Below, in pieces: positions 10,786 to 21,153 of a DNA stretch of 64,000 nucleotides (within the stretch, counting starts at the first letter, position 1; each line of letters begins with the position of its first letter). The DNA is from Podospora bellae-mahoneyi (taxonomy: Eukaryota > Ascomycota > Sordariomycetes > Sordariales > Podosporaceae), in the NCBI RefSeq assembly GCF_035222275.1, contig NC_085884.1, positions 2,790,001 to 2,854,000 on the forward strand, given 5' to 3'. The notes under the pieces were generated by a model. That model searched no databases. It saw only the letters and a program-made list of their open reading frames with translations, and was not told where the DNA came from. A program made the translations under genes and the position numbers.

Positions 10786-12015
10786 TCACTCTCTCTTCCT
10801 CCTCTTCGCCCCTCCAGCATTCCGCAACCTCCACACTGCCCTCGCAACGACAAACCACTGTTTTGATCTCGTCAGCATAAATTCAATCAATAAGAGAAAA
10901 GAACTCACAATAAGAACCCACCCAACCCCAGCAGCAACACCAACAAACCTATCCACCCCCTCCAACACCCTCCCCTCCAAGTTCAGGCCCCTCCCCCTCG
11001 TCGCCTTGACCTTGGCCTCGTGCGGCCACTTGGGGTTGTCCAACGTCCCATAATCGGCCGGGTCATCGCTCCCAAACTCAAAGTCGATCCCGTACCCGCC
11101 ATGGAGATACGCCCCCGGGGCGCTATAGTCGTAAAAGTTTTGGTGGAGCTCCAGCAGGAAATAAAGCCACTCTACCACCGTGGCCAGCTGGACGAGCACC
11201 TTCCAACCTGGAGTCACGGGGTCGGAGGGTTGGGAGGCATCGACGAGGGAGAGGACGATGCCTGATAGGAGGAGCTGGATGCCTGGGAAGAGGAGGGCTG
11301 TCAGGGAGGTGACGTTTGTGGAGTTTAGCAGGCCGTAGGTGAGTGTCCCGAGGAGGATGAGCGTTCCACGCAGGAGGAGGTAAGGGGGGAGAGGGGGGGA
11401 GAAATCTTCGTTGAGGGTTTTACGCAGGGAGGAAGAAACCATGGGGGGGTTGCCGGGGGGGAAGTCAGGGGATGTTGGCGGGGTGGTGAAGGAGTAGACG
11501 TCTTGTTGGTCGTCTTGGAGATAGTAAGGGTCCTCTGAAAATGATTGGACGTCTTCTTCTTCTTCTTCCGGCTCGTCTTCTTCAATGGGGGGAAGGCCGG
11601 TGGGTAGGAGCTCGTCGGGGACGGTGGCGAATCGGAAGGGGTCGTCGTTGTCAGTGTTGGAGTCGTTGTCCTTGGGTTTGGGGAGGTCGGGTTTCTTTTC
11701 CTCCCCTTGCGTCTGAGGCTTCAGTTTCGGCTCCTCCCCTTGCGTCTGAGGCTTCAGTTTCGGCTCCTCCCCGGGTTTGACATTGGGACTCTTATGCGCG
11801 TCTTCCTCCACCACCTTGGGCTTCTTGTCCTCTGCGGCCTCGGGCTTCTTCTGCTGGCCCTCTTCAAATTTCACCCGCGTCCCCTTGGAGTTGTTTCCTG
11901 TTTGAGACCCCACTGACGAGCGACGGTGAATTGGGCTTGTCGTGGCAGTTGGGCTTGTAGTGGCCGGGTTGGAAGGGACCGGGATCCCAGAGAGCTTGTC
12001 TTTTGCTGAACTCAT
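10786..12015 (-). CDS. hypothetical membrane protein with disordered N-terminus
   Basis: Two exons, 12015-10909 and 10857-10786, separated by a 51-nt intron with textbook signals (GTGAGT, GCTGAC, AACAG); the product is about 392 residues. The intron keeps frame, so an unspliced reading is possible and would insert 17 hydrophobic residues, but the splice signals are strong. Residues 1-200 are hydrophilic, rich in Lys, Pro, Glu and Asp, and hold two copies of an 11-residue unit (GEEPKLKPQTQ). The second half has about four hydrophobic segments: LLLRGTLILLGTLTYGLL, LTALLFPGIQLLLSGIVLSL, VLVQLATVVEWLYFLLEL, and the last one across the intron. I do not recognise the family; it looks like an ascomycete-specific membrane protein. 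The ATG at 12015 is the first true ATG in frame. Confidence 0.65.
   Translation of the reverse strand: MSSAKDKLSGIPVPSNPATTSPTATTSPIHRRSSVGSQTGNNSKGTRVKFEEGQQKKPEAAEDKKPKVVEEDAHKSPNVKPGEEPKLKPQTQGEEPKLKPQTQGEEKKPDLPKPKDNDSNTDNDDPFRFATVPDELLPTGLPPIEEDEPEEEEEDVQSFSEDPYYLQDDQQDVYSFTTPPTSPDFPPGNPPMVSSSLRKTLNEDFSPPLPPYLLLRGTLILLGTLTYGLLNSTNVTSLTALLFPGIQLLLSGIVLSLVDASQPSDPVTPGWKVLVQLATVVEWLYFLLELHQNFYDYSAPGAYLHGGYGIDFEFGSDDPADYGTLDNPKWPHEAKVKATRGRGLNLEGRVLEGVDRFVGVAAGVGWVLIVSSFLLLIEFMLTRSKQWFVVARAVWRLRNAGGAKRRKRE
11701..11766. repeat. two tandem 33-nt units inside a coding exon
   Basis: Two perfect 33-nt copies (11701-11733 and 11734-11766) code for the repeated GEEPKLKPQTQ unit on the minus strand. 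The match is exact at the DNA level, which suggests a recent duplication and possible copy-number variation between strains. Confidence 0.9.
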
Positions 12016-12597
12016 GGTGAACAAGGATTCAGTTGTTGCAAGTAGGTGAGGATCCGATGAATTGTATACAGCTGATCAAATCGATCACACCAAGGGGGGC
12101 AGCACTGGTTTAAAAAGGTAGGGACAGGAATCTGAGGCCGGATGCAGCATGGAAGCATGGTGCTGATGTCATGAACAAAGGGGTGTCAACATTTGCGGAT
12201 GTCAATGACGTGAATAAATTCTCGCAAGTGAAAAGGAGAATTGCATTGTTCGATTTGATCCGGTCTGCAACCAGTGACTTGGATGATTGTTCTAGTACAA
12301 TTGATGCAGGGCAGAATGAAGTTGTTTGGGTGGCCCATGGAAGGGAAGGAACTTCATTGCGAGCCCTGGCTGTGTTCGAAATAAGGAGAGGAAGCACACC
12401 ATGCTATTGTTGGTTTTTGTTGATACGGGAAAGCTGTTACAGGATCACAAGTTCATATACATACGGAAAAACACAGAGCTATTGATAAAAAAAGAAATAC
12501 TTATTACCTTCATATTAAAATTGACTAATTGTAAAAGCCATGATCAAAACATTACCTTACGCCCCAGTGGGGAGATTTATCAGATGCTTCCTAGACA
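12016..12597. other. intergenic, AT-rich
   Basis: About 580 nt between two leftward-transcribed genes. It is AT-rich, especially near 12470-12560, and holds no credible coding frame. It should contain the promoter of the membrane protein gene and the 3' end of the 2EXR gene transcript. Confidence 0.5.
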
Positions 12598-13400
12598 CTA
12601 AAAAGCAGTGACGTTCCTTACCTGGATATCTATTAAGCCCTTGCCAGTACGGGTCCGCCTGCGCGCAGCAAGGTGGACATGATTTTGCAAAGTGCAGTGA
12701 AACCACCTATACCTCTTGGATTTCAGGCTGATATCAATGTAGATTGTCTCGAGTTCAGGGCACGCATCGCCATCCCAAAGCCACTGAATCTGACGGCAGA
12801 CGACAGCATCGTCCATCTCCGGCTTCCAGTAGATGGCTACAGAGGTGATGTTGGCCAGATGGCCGGTGGCAGGCAAGTCTGGAACAAGAAGAGGATACCG
12901 GCGCCGCCAGTGACCAACACTGTCCACGGTTTCCAAAGTAAGTTGAGTGAATGGTTCAGGAACTTCTGGTTGTTCGGGGTCAGAAGTATCCATGTCTTCA
13001 GCGTCGGTGGGTGGCTCGGAAGTATCTATAGCGTGGATGGGTGATATGACCAGCATATCTTGAGATGCATCAAACAGAGGGAATGGGCCACGATTTCCAG
13101 ATTCAAGATCCTTCTTGTGGAGGCGCACTGCAGTCTTGTTAGCTTCGTAGCAGGAGCTGGCAATGGCTGAAACACGAGACCAGGATTGAATGAAGCTGAG
13201 AGGGGAGGGGTTCAGACTTAGCAACGACTGACCAAATGCTGCCAAGTTCGGAACTGGACCGTAGATGGGTCTGAGTTGGCTGAGGGAATGATGTCCCGAG
13301 TTCATGGTGAGGAAGTGAGTATTGGGCTCGGAGAGAGCCAACTCCCAAATCACCCATTGTATCTCAGTAGGAAGCCGCGTGAATTGGGGAACGAGGCCAT
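12598..13400 (-). CDS. 2EXR-domain protein, apparent frame break near start
   Basis: The main frame (from about 13415 down to 12598) carries the 2EXR signature: PQFTRLPTEIQWVIWELAL near its N-terminus, followed by the typical region with FGQSLLSLNPSPLSF and CYEANKTAV. 2EXR proteins are abundant in filamentous fungi and of unknown role. No ATG opens this frame before an upstream stop. The natural ATG at 13400-13398 (ATGGCCTCGTTCCCC) is one base out of phase: it would read MASFP and then join the 2EXR frame exactly if the C run at 13386-13389 had five bases instead of four. So either this allele is broken at codon 6 or the assembly is short by one base there. The rest of the frame (about 250 codons) is undamaged and includes an acidic linker (TDAEDMDTSDPEQPEVPEP). 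Confidence 0.55.
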
Positions 13401-13433
13401 CTTGGTGATAAAAGTGCTGCTTCTGTTAGTATA

Positions 13434-13522
13434 GGTGGTGGCGGTGGTGGTGGTGGTGATGGTGATGTTGCTGTTCTTATTAGTGAAGGTGATGATGATG
13501 ATGATGATAATGATGATGATGG
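13434..13522. repeat. GGT/GAT trinucleotide microsatellite
   Basis: Runs of GGT and then GAT units with minor interruptions, just upstream of the 2EXR gene. Such tracts vary in length between strains. Confidence 0.85.
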
Positions 13523-13535
13523 TCTGGAATTCAAA

Positions 13536-14514
13536 TGAGGGAGACTCATGGTTAAATATTGCGTGAGAAGTAGCACATGTTGTGTTGTGATTAAACCAGT
13601 TGTCTTGGTTACAGAACTCGACAAGGCCTGTTTTTTCTCCATTGTGTTGAACTAGTCCGCGACAATGGCATGGTCTTGCATAGGTTTATAGTGTCCAAAG
13701 AACAATTTTGAGAGCTAGGTATGTCACTGATGGCCGATGCTCCCGAGGAGTTGTAATTTGGGAGAACGCATCAGCGAAATCGGACATTTTTCACTTATCA
13801 ACAGGATCCACTGGAATACTCCATGGTCTAACCTGTTTCCGACAAGTGCTGCTTCTAGCTCCGTGAATCATCCGGGAATAATGCACATTGCAAGGTACTC
13901 CGGGCCGAGCACCATCATGACAAAGCAGCCGACACTACACTACGGGAAAACTTTGCAACGCACTTGTATGCTTCAACCTCTTGTAACTTTGACCCAGCGA
14001 CTATGAAAACACTCCCAGATTTGTCAGGACATTGCGTCAACTCGGCCCTCGGTGTTGATCGCGTAAATTGACCCAATATACCTATGGAAGGTTCCTTATT
14101 GTCGGCCATGCCTATCTATCGGATCACGGTCGGGTCTGGGGCAAACGGTTTGACTCTATTCCCGGCCGGGATGCGCCGTTATGGAACCAACGATTTCCTG
14201 CCGAGACGGCCCCACAGAGACCAAGGATTGAAAGTCGGTGACTGATGAAGTCGATGACTGATAAAAAAGCTAAGAAAAAATTAGGACCGACCAAATCCCG
14301 ACGCCCTTTGCACGACATATATGCCCCAAGCAGCTTTCCGTTGACTGTTCCTACATTGCAGCTTGTGTTACCTTTCGGCCAAACAATAAATAGGGGTCCA
14401 AGGGGTATCTTAACAGCAACACCAACCTTGGCAACCGGAAGATAACGAAAGAAACCGGAAAACGGCATCCTATCCTCACAAAATCCCAACAGCGACGACG
14501 TTAACACCACAGCC
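13536..14514. other. intergenic, divergent promoters
   Basis: Nearly 1 kb between the divergent 2EXR and transporter genes. Short frames only. No repeat, RNA gene or known motif is seen; the A/C-rich stretch before 14515 (AACAGCGACGACG..ACCACAGCC) is a typical 5' leader for the transporter. Confidence 0.5.
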
Positions 14515-16062
14515 ATGGCGAAAGACCTCGAAACGGGGCCACCACCCCCCGTCGCCGGACCAGAAAGAGACATTGACACAGATTCCTCCTCACCTTCCTC
14601 AAAATCACCACCAGTAAAGCCAACAAGAGAAAAGACGGATGGCGCCTCGACGACAGACACAGACTCGGACTCGGACGAAGACGTCGCCCCCCAACCGCTA
14701 GAAACAGGAGGCGTCATATCACGAACCATCAGCCGCCTGACCCGTCAAAGCACAAACTACGACCCCGGCCCTCCCCCCGACGGCGGCGTCAAAGCCTGGA
14801 CTGCCGTGTTCTGTGCCCACCTCGTCATCTCCAACACTTGGGGCATCATCAACTCCTTTGGTGTCTTCCAACCCTACTACACCACCACCCTCTCCCGCCC
14901 TCCATCCGACATATCCTGGGTTGGGTCAGTGCAAATCTTCCTGCTCTTCTTCATCGGCGCCATCACCGGCCGCCTCACAGACGCGGGTTTCTTCCGGCAC
15001 ATCTTCGCCCTGGGAACGGTGCTGCTCCTGCTGGGGACGTTTACCGTTTCCGCTGCGAGCACGTACAGCCAGGTCTTTCTCAGCCAGGGTATATGCATGG
15101 GCCTGGGGATGGGGTGTCTGTTCTGCCCGAGCATCTCGACGGTGAGCACGTACTTTGACAAGAGGCGGGCGATTGCGCTGGCGGTTGCGGCCTGTGGCAG
15201 TGCGACGGGTGGGTTGATCTTCCCCAGCATGGTGCGCGAGCTGCTGCCCAAGGTTGGGTTTGGGTGGACGATGAGGAGCATTGGGTTTATCCAGCTTTTG
15301 ACCTTGGGGGTGGGCTGTGTGTTTTTGAAGCCGAGGATCAAGCCGAGGAAGTCGGGGCCGTTGATTGATTTGGCGGCTTGGAAGGAGGGGGAGTATGTCA
15401 TGTATGCGTTGGGGGCTTTTACTGTGAGTTTTGATTGAAAACGCCCCTTGGGAATAGCACAAAACGATGGAAGAGAGCTGACATCAGACAAGTGCTTTAT
15501 TGGGTTGTACTTTCCGTTCTATTACGTGGCGTCGTTTAGCAGGGACATCATTGGGCTGGACTTCACCGAGAGCTTGAATTTGTTGCTGGTGATGAACGGC
15601 GTGGGAGTGATCGGGAGACTAGGCCCGAACGCCGTTGCCGACCGAGTTGGACCTCTCAAGGTGTTTGTTCCTGTGGCGGGACTCTGCGGCGTTTGTGTCA
15701 TCTGCTGGATGGCTGTGAAAGATGTGGCGGGCCTCTATGTGTGGTCTTGCTTCTACGGGATGGTCGCCGGTGGTATTCAGAGTCTATTCCCGGCCGGACT
15801 GAGCAGTCTCAACACCGACGTGCGGAAAGCCGGTGTGAGGATCGGGATGGTGTTTACGACGGTCAGTTTTGCAACCCTGGCAGGCCCGCCAGTTGCCGGT
15901 GCCATCATCACAGCTTGTGATGGGGACTATTGGGGTGCGCAGGTTTTTGCCGGGACAACGTTGCTCATTGGAATGGTGCTTGTCGCGGCCTCCTTTGTCA
16001 TCAAGAGCAGGAAGATGATGGCTGAAACTGGGGCAACATCTATGTGGAGCGTCAAGGCGTGA
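14515..16062 (+). CDS. MFS transporter, monocarboxylate permease-like
   Basis: Two exons, 14515-15423 and 15493-16062, with a 69-nt intron (GTGAGT...CTGACATCAGACAAG); spliced length is about 492 residues. Residues 1-80 are a polar, Ser/Asp-rich cytoplasmic tail. The proline/glycine segment PPPDGGVKAWTAVFCAHLV just before helix 1 is the hallmark of the MCT-like family in fungi (Mch/Esbp6 type). Twelve helices follow, with the loop TDAGFFRH after helix 2 and FDKRRAIALAVAACGSATGG in the first half, and the family junction LGAFTCFIGLYFPFYYV formed exactly across the splice site. The second half has GRLGPNAVADRVGP between helices 8 and 9. It probably moves a monocarboxylate or similar organic acid across the plasma membrane with protons; the substrate is not known. 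The perfect junction gives confidence in the model. Confidence 0.92.
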
Positions 16063-17093
16063 GTGAGAGGCAAAACACGGGCGGGCAGGCAATGCGCCTA
16101 CCTTTGCTCACATGTATATACAAACCATGATCTATGTAACCGCATGTTGACGCCGCTGCCAGGGGCTTTTCCTTCCCCATATCTACCGAAAAGAGCAAGG
16201 CATCATGTGGCGAACTTTGCCCACTGTCAGTTCTATTCCGTCGCTTGATGCCGCGGCTGTCAAGGTCAAGTTGCTCGCCCAGTGCGACGTGAACACTACT
16301 ATTCCACGAATCAGAAACAACCCCTGTAGCGCGCCTATGTCGATGCTGGGATCGGCTTCTGAACTTGTACAAATCCGGCAAGTCGTCCAAGAAAGTGCCA
16401 TAAGCGAGTTTGGCACCCACGTACCTGGTTCACTCAAAGTTGAGAAGGTTCCGTTCTTACCTGATCGAGCATGTGAGGTTGTATTGGTGCGACACTTGTG
16501 GAGGATAGAGTCGGACTCGGACCGAGAAGTATCCTGCAAACTGGAGTCTGCAAGAGCCTCAAGTCTCTGGAAAGAGCACGGTCAATCGGTAAATGGAAAG
16601 GTCGGCAGAGCTGAAAGGTGAGGCTTTGTTTGAAACATTAAAGCAGACCAAGCTTTGCCTTGAATCACTTCTCTGCCGTCCGAATCTCTTGTCACCAGCG
16701 GAGACACGGGTTGCGACAGCACGTACAAAAGAAGGAATCAGGACCACAGTCCACATGTTCACCGTTCGCTCATAGATTTGGTGATGCAATGAAGTAGTCC
16801 ATCGCGCAAAGGCTCCTCTACCTGGAACTCTGCGCAAGCCAAGCCGAGGCCAAGCCCACAGAAGATTCGGTCGGTGGATTTCCGGGACTAACACCATGTC
16901 GCCAAGGTCCTCCGATAGGCGCGGCTACCACAACAGCACGCGCCGGCGTACTTGTTCCATTAGGAAGTATTCGGAGTGTACTCCGTTCAACGACAATTGA
17001 AGCATATAATGGACAAGGCGTCCCTTGAGGCTTCGTTATCCTGTGTCTACTGCCTTGTCCGTCTTTCAGTACAGCCTTGTTGGAGCAGCAATC
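16063..17093. other. intergenic, promoter of xylanase gene
   Basis: About 1 kb with no supported gene; overlapping short frames on both strands lack domains. A TATA-like stretch (CATATAATGG, about 17003-17012) lies roughly 85 nt before the xylanase ATG. I looked for the xylanase activator site GGCTAA and did not find a clear copy by eye. Confidence 0.45.
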
Positions 17094-18455
17094 ATGCAGA
17101 CTCTCGCCTTTGTTCTCGCTATCGCCCCGGCGACTGTCCTTGCCCAGTCCCCTCTCTGGGGCCAGTGTATGTGACAGCCTTTGTGACAGCCTTCCTCAAA
17201 CAATTTCTGCTCGACCAACTAACTTGTCTGTTTCCAACAGGCGGCGGTCAGGGCTGGACGGGTCCCACTACCTGCGTTTCTGGCTCAGTCTGCCAGAAGA
17301 CCAAGTACGTAACACCTCTCATAACCAGAGAGTTGCTCCCTTCCCCGAAGGCCATCGCTGACAAGTTTCTCTCCCAGCGACTGGTACTCCCAGTGTGTGC
17401 CCGGATCCGGCGGAGGCAACCCTACTTCCACCACACCCACCACTCCTACTCCTACCAACGGTGGCGGCGGCGGTGGCGGTGGAAATAGCTTGCACGAAAA
17501 GTTCAAGGCCAAGGGGAAGCTCTTCTTCGGCACCGAGATCGACCACTACCACCTGAACAACAACCCGTTGACCACGATCGTCAAGAACACCTTTGGTCAA
17601 ATCACCCACGAGAACAGCATGAAGTGGGATGCCATTGAACGTGAGTGTCCTTTTTTTTCTTTCCTGGAAGAGCTGGCTCAAGCTAACTTGTCCATCACAG
17701 CGAGCCGCAATCAGTTCAGCTTCTCCAATGCCGACGCTGTCGTCAACTTTGCTACCGCCAACGGGAAGCTCATCCGTGGCCACACTCTCCTCTGGCACTC
17801 TCAGTTGCCACAGTGGGTGCAGAACATCAACGACCGCAACACGCTGACGCAGGTCATCGAAAACCATGTCACCACCATGGTCACCCGCTACAAGGGCAAG
17901 ATCGTCCACTGGGACGTCGTCAACGAGATCTTTGCCGAAGACGGCTCCCTCCGCGACAGCGTCTTCAGCCGCGTTCTCGGCGAGGACTTTGTCGGCATCG
18001 CCTTCCGCGCCGCCCGTGCCGCCGATCCCGCCGCCAAGCTCTACATCAACGACTACAACCTCGACAATGCCAACTACGCCAAGGTCACCCGTGGCATGGT
18101 CGAAAAGGTCAACAAGTGGGTCGCCCAGGGCATTCCCATTGACGGCATCGGCTCCCAGGCTCACTTGGCTGCCCCCAGCGGATGGAACCCTGCCTCGGGT
18201 GTCCCCGCTGCCCTGAGGGCTCTCGCTGCGGCCAACGTCAAGGAGATTGCCGTCACCGAGCTCGACATTGCCGGTGCCTCAGCCAACGATTACCTCACCG
18301 TCATGAACGCCTGTCTCCAAATCCCCAAGTGCGTTGGCATTACTGTCTGGGGTGTTTCGGACAAGGACAGCTGGAGGTCCAGTGACAACCCGCTCCTCTT
18401 TGACCGCAACTACCAGCCAAAGGCGGCATACAATGCCTTGATGAACGCTTTGTAA
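17094..18455 (+). CDS. endo-1,4-beta-xylanase, CBM1 plus GH10
   Basis: Four exons, 17094-17166, 17241-17304, 17378-17640 and 17701-18455, encode about 384 residues. A signal peptide (about residues 1-18, ending VLAQ) is followed by a fungal cellulose-binding module CBM1 ([15 protein letters not shown] through [10 protein letters not shown], residues about 22-55). The first two introns fall inside this module. A Ser/Thr/Pro/Gly linker with a poly-Gly run (about 56-82) leads to a GH10 barrel. The acid/base Glu is in WDVVNE (E209) and the nucleophile Glu in VTELDIAG (E320); [12 protein letters not shown] is the conserved strand-3 region. The enzyme is secreted and cuts the beta-1,4-xylan backbone of plant hemicellulose, with the CBM1 holding it on cellulose. 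It is complete and should be active. The third intron separates AIE from PSRNQF within the barrel. Confidence 0.96.
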
Positions 18456-18752
18456 GGGGCGTGTGGTATTCATTCGAGTTGTGGATTTCGGGGGGAACAT
18501 ACGATGGCGATGGGATTGAACAGTGTGTGTATATATGGAAAGCTTCGAGGCACCTCGTTTTAGAAGAGTAGGTACCTAGACTTCAATCTGATCGTTTCTA
18601 CGGTTCGTCGTTGTGTAATGTGAAATGTGTCTGATGTGCACATGGGCAGTTAAATTACCTAGGTCAACACCCAGTCACCGGTTTTCTGAGTCACCAATCG
18701 TTGGGAGGGCCCCTTTTGAACCCCGCCTTCCCCTGCATTCTACAACTGCATC

Positions 18753-20772
18753 ATGTCTTTCCAACCAACATCACATTTTGACCCAGGTCTCAACCTCTTC
18801 AAAACGGAAACAATGGCAGCACACTTACCACCCAGGGAACCTGTCCTCCCAGACCCCGGGAAACGAAACATTCTCATTACCAGCGCCCTTCCATACGTCA
18901 ACAATGTGCCGCACCTTGGCAACATCATCGGGTCAGTCCTTTCAGCCGACATGTTTGCGCGGTACAGCAGAGCGCGCGGCTTCAACTCACTTTACATTGG
19001 TGGTGAGCTTGACTTCTCGGTCTGGTGCCCGTACCCGTTTGCTGACTCGCTCCATAATCAGGTACCGACGAATACGGAACCACCACCGAGGCCCGAGCCC
19101 TAGTTGAGAACTGCAACACGCAAGAGCTCTGCGACAAATACTACGCGATTCACGCTGCAGTCTACAAGTGGTTCAACATCAGCTTCGACATCTTTGGTCG
19201 CACCACAACACCGCTGCAAACGGAAATCACCCAAGATATCTTCCTGAAGCTCAAGGACAATGGTTTTCTCGAGGAACGCATGACAACCTAGCTCTACTGT
19301 GAGCAGCACCATTCGTTTCTCGCTGATCGCTTCGTCGAAGGCGAGTGTCCTGATTGTGGCTATGTCAATGCTCGTGGAGACCAGTGCGACCTATGCGGTA
19401 AACTTCTCGAGTCCCTGGAGCTTATTCGCCCGCGCTGCAAGGTGGACGGTTCTGTACCAGTTACCAAAGAGACCAAGCATATCTTCTTGGAGCTGCATAA
19501 GCTCCAGCCGGAGGTGGAGGCTTTCTTCCAGGAGTCAGCTGCTAAAGGTGCGTGGTCTAGCAATGGAACATCAATCACAGCAGCGTGGCTCAAGGAAGGA
19601 TTACAGCCGCGAAGCATTACGAGGGACCTCAAATGGGGCACTGCGGTGCCCACGAGTTTGGAAGGCTATGAAGAGAAGGTTATCTACTCGTGGTTTGATG
19701 CTTGGCAAGTTGAAATCCTGTTCCGCGGTTGACTCTGGAAAACTGTGCTCCTTGCTAACTGACGACAGCATCAGTTACGTATCAATCACAGCCAATTACA
19801 CCGACCAGTGGGAGAAGTGGAGGCGCAGCCCAGTCGACGTGCAGCTCTACTAATTATGGGCAAAGACAACGTTGTCTACCACAGCATCATCTTTCCCGCC
19901 ACCAAAATCGGAACGCACGAACCGTGGACAAAGCTCCATCACCTCTCCACCACCGATTACCTCACTTATGAAGGCGGGAAATTGTCCAAGTCTCGAGGAT
20001 TTGGCGTCTTTGGTGATTCTGCCAGAGAAACTGAGGTGGCCTCAGACATTTGGTGGTTTTATCTCCTCTACTGCAGGCCCGAGACTGGCGACAGCGAGTC
20101 CACCTGGGACGGCTTCATCAGCGCCAACAACAATCTCCTCCTCAAGAACCTAGGCAACCTTGTCAGCCGTGTCGTCAAGTTTATCAACTCGCGTCACTTC
20201 AACAATGTGGTGCCTGACTTGACACAATATGGCGAGCCTTCCTTCAATGCATTCAAAGCAGATATCAACCAGCTACTGGCACAATACATCCAAGAGCTTG
20301 ACGGGGTTAAGCTCCGTGCCGGACTGTTGACAGCGCTCCAGATTTATCAGCGTGGAAACGGCTTCCTCCAGGCAAACTTGACAACAGTCTGTACGAGACC
20401 CAACCTGCCAAATGCGCCGCCGTCATCGGTCTTGCAATCAATCTGGTCCACCTGTTGACCTCTCTCATTTCCCCTTACATGCCCACCACAGCCGCGGCTA
20501 TCAACTCACAGCTTCGTGCCAACGCACTGCCTATTCCTGAGGAATGGACTGCCGATTCCATCAGACCGGGACATGAGATCAGTTTGTCACAGCATCTTTT
20601 CTCCCGAATCAAACCCGAGAAAGCAGAGGAGTGGCGACAGAAATATGACAGCGAGGAGGCCAAGAAGCTGAAAGAGGAGGAGGCTGCATTGAAGTCGAAT
20701 AAGGCTTCGAAAATGAAGAAGGGGGGTGCTGCTAAAAAGCGGGAGGTGCCTCTGCTGTCCAGCCTTCCATGA
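18753..20772 (+). pseudogene. cytosolic methionyl-tRNA synthetase, decayed copy
   Basis: The reading matches cytosolic class I MetRS from end to end: [20 protein letters not shown] (catalytic HIGH-like motif as HLGN), IGGTDEYGT across an intron (18974-19060), the zinc-knuckle region CPDCGY...CDLCG, WFDACISYVSITANYTDQW, the KMSKS-like motif as KLSKSRG (about 19981-20000), the anticodon-binding helical domain and a Lys/Glu-rich tail. It is broken: an in-frame TAG at 19289-19291 where the family has Gln, a TAA at 19851-19853 also at a Gln position, a frameshift directly after it, and another frameshift near 20370-20377. One intron (19705-19768) starts with GCAAGT, a GC-AG type. Introns are kept, so the copy arose by DNA duplication and not through RNA. 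Since MetRS is essential, an intact gene must lie elsewhere. The Cys of the usual YICGTDEYGT is Gly here. Confidence 0.9.
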
Positions 20773-21153
20773 CAGAGGATGATGTTGCAAGTACAGTTTC
20801 GACAGAGGCATCTTTGGACGGCCTGAAACTGAACTGAAGCTTTCTTTTTGGCGTTGGATAGAATGTAGATTATCAAACACATTCTAGACAGAATGACATA
20901 GTGAGAATGGTTCATAGTCAAAAGTGAGGAGAAAGGTCACGGGCGTATCCTGTTGTTTTTGCTGAGTTTGGATTCCAGGCAGTTCACTTGAGCATGTAAT
21001 TGGGCTCGTGATGGTGTCTGACCAAAATAAAGTCATCCAAAAGGGCGTTCCAAGACAACCTAAGTATTGTGTCCGTGACGTGCCATTCAATCCTACCTTG
21101 CCCTATTTTCTGTCCCTCCACAGTATCTTGGGTGAAGCAAGACAAGCACTGTA
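20773..21153. other. intergenic, convergent 3' ends
   Basis: About 380 nt between the ends of two convergent gene remnants. No coding frame or structured RNA is apparent. Confidence 0.5.
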
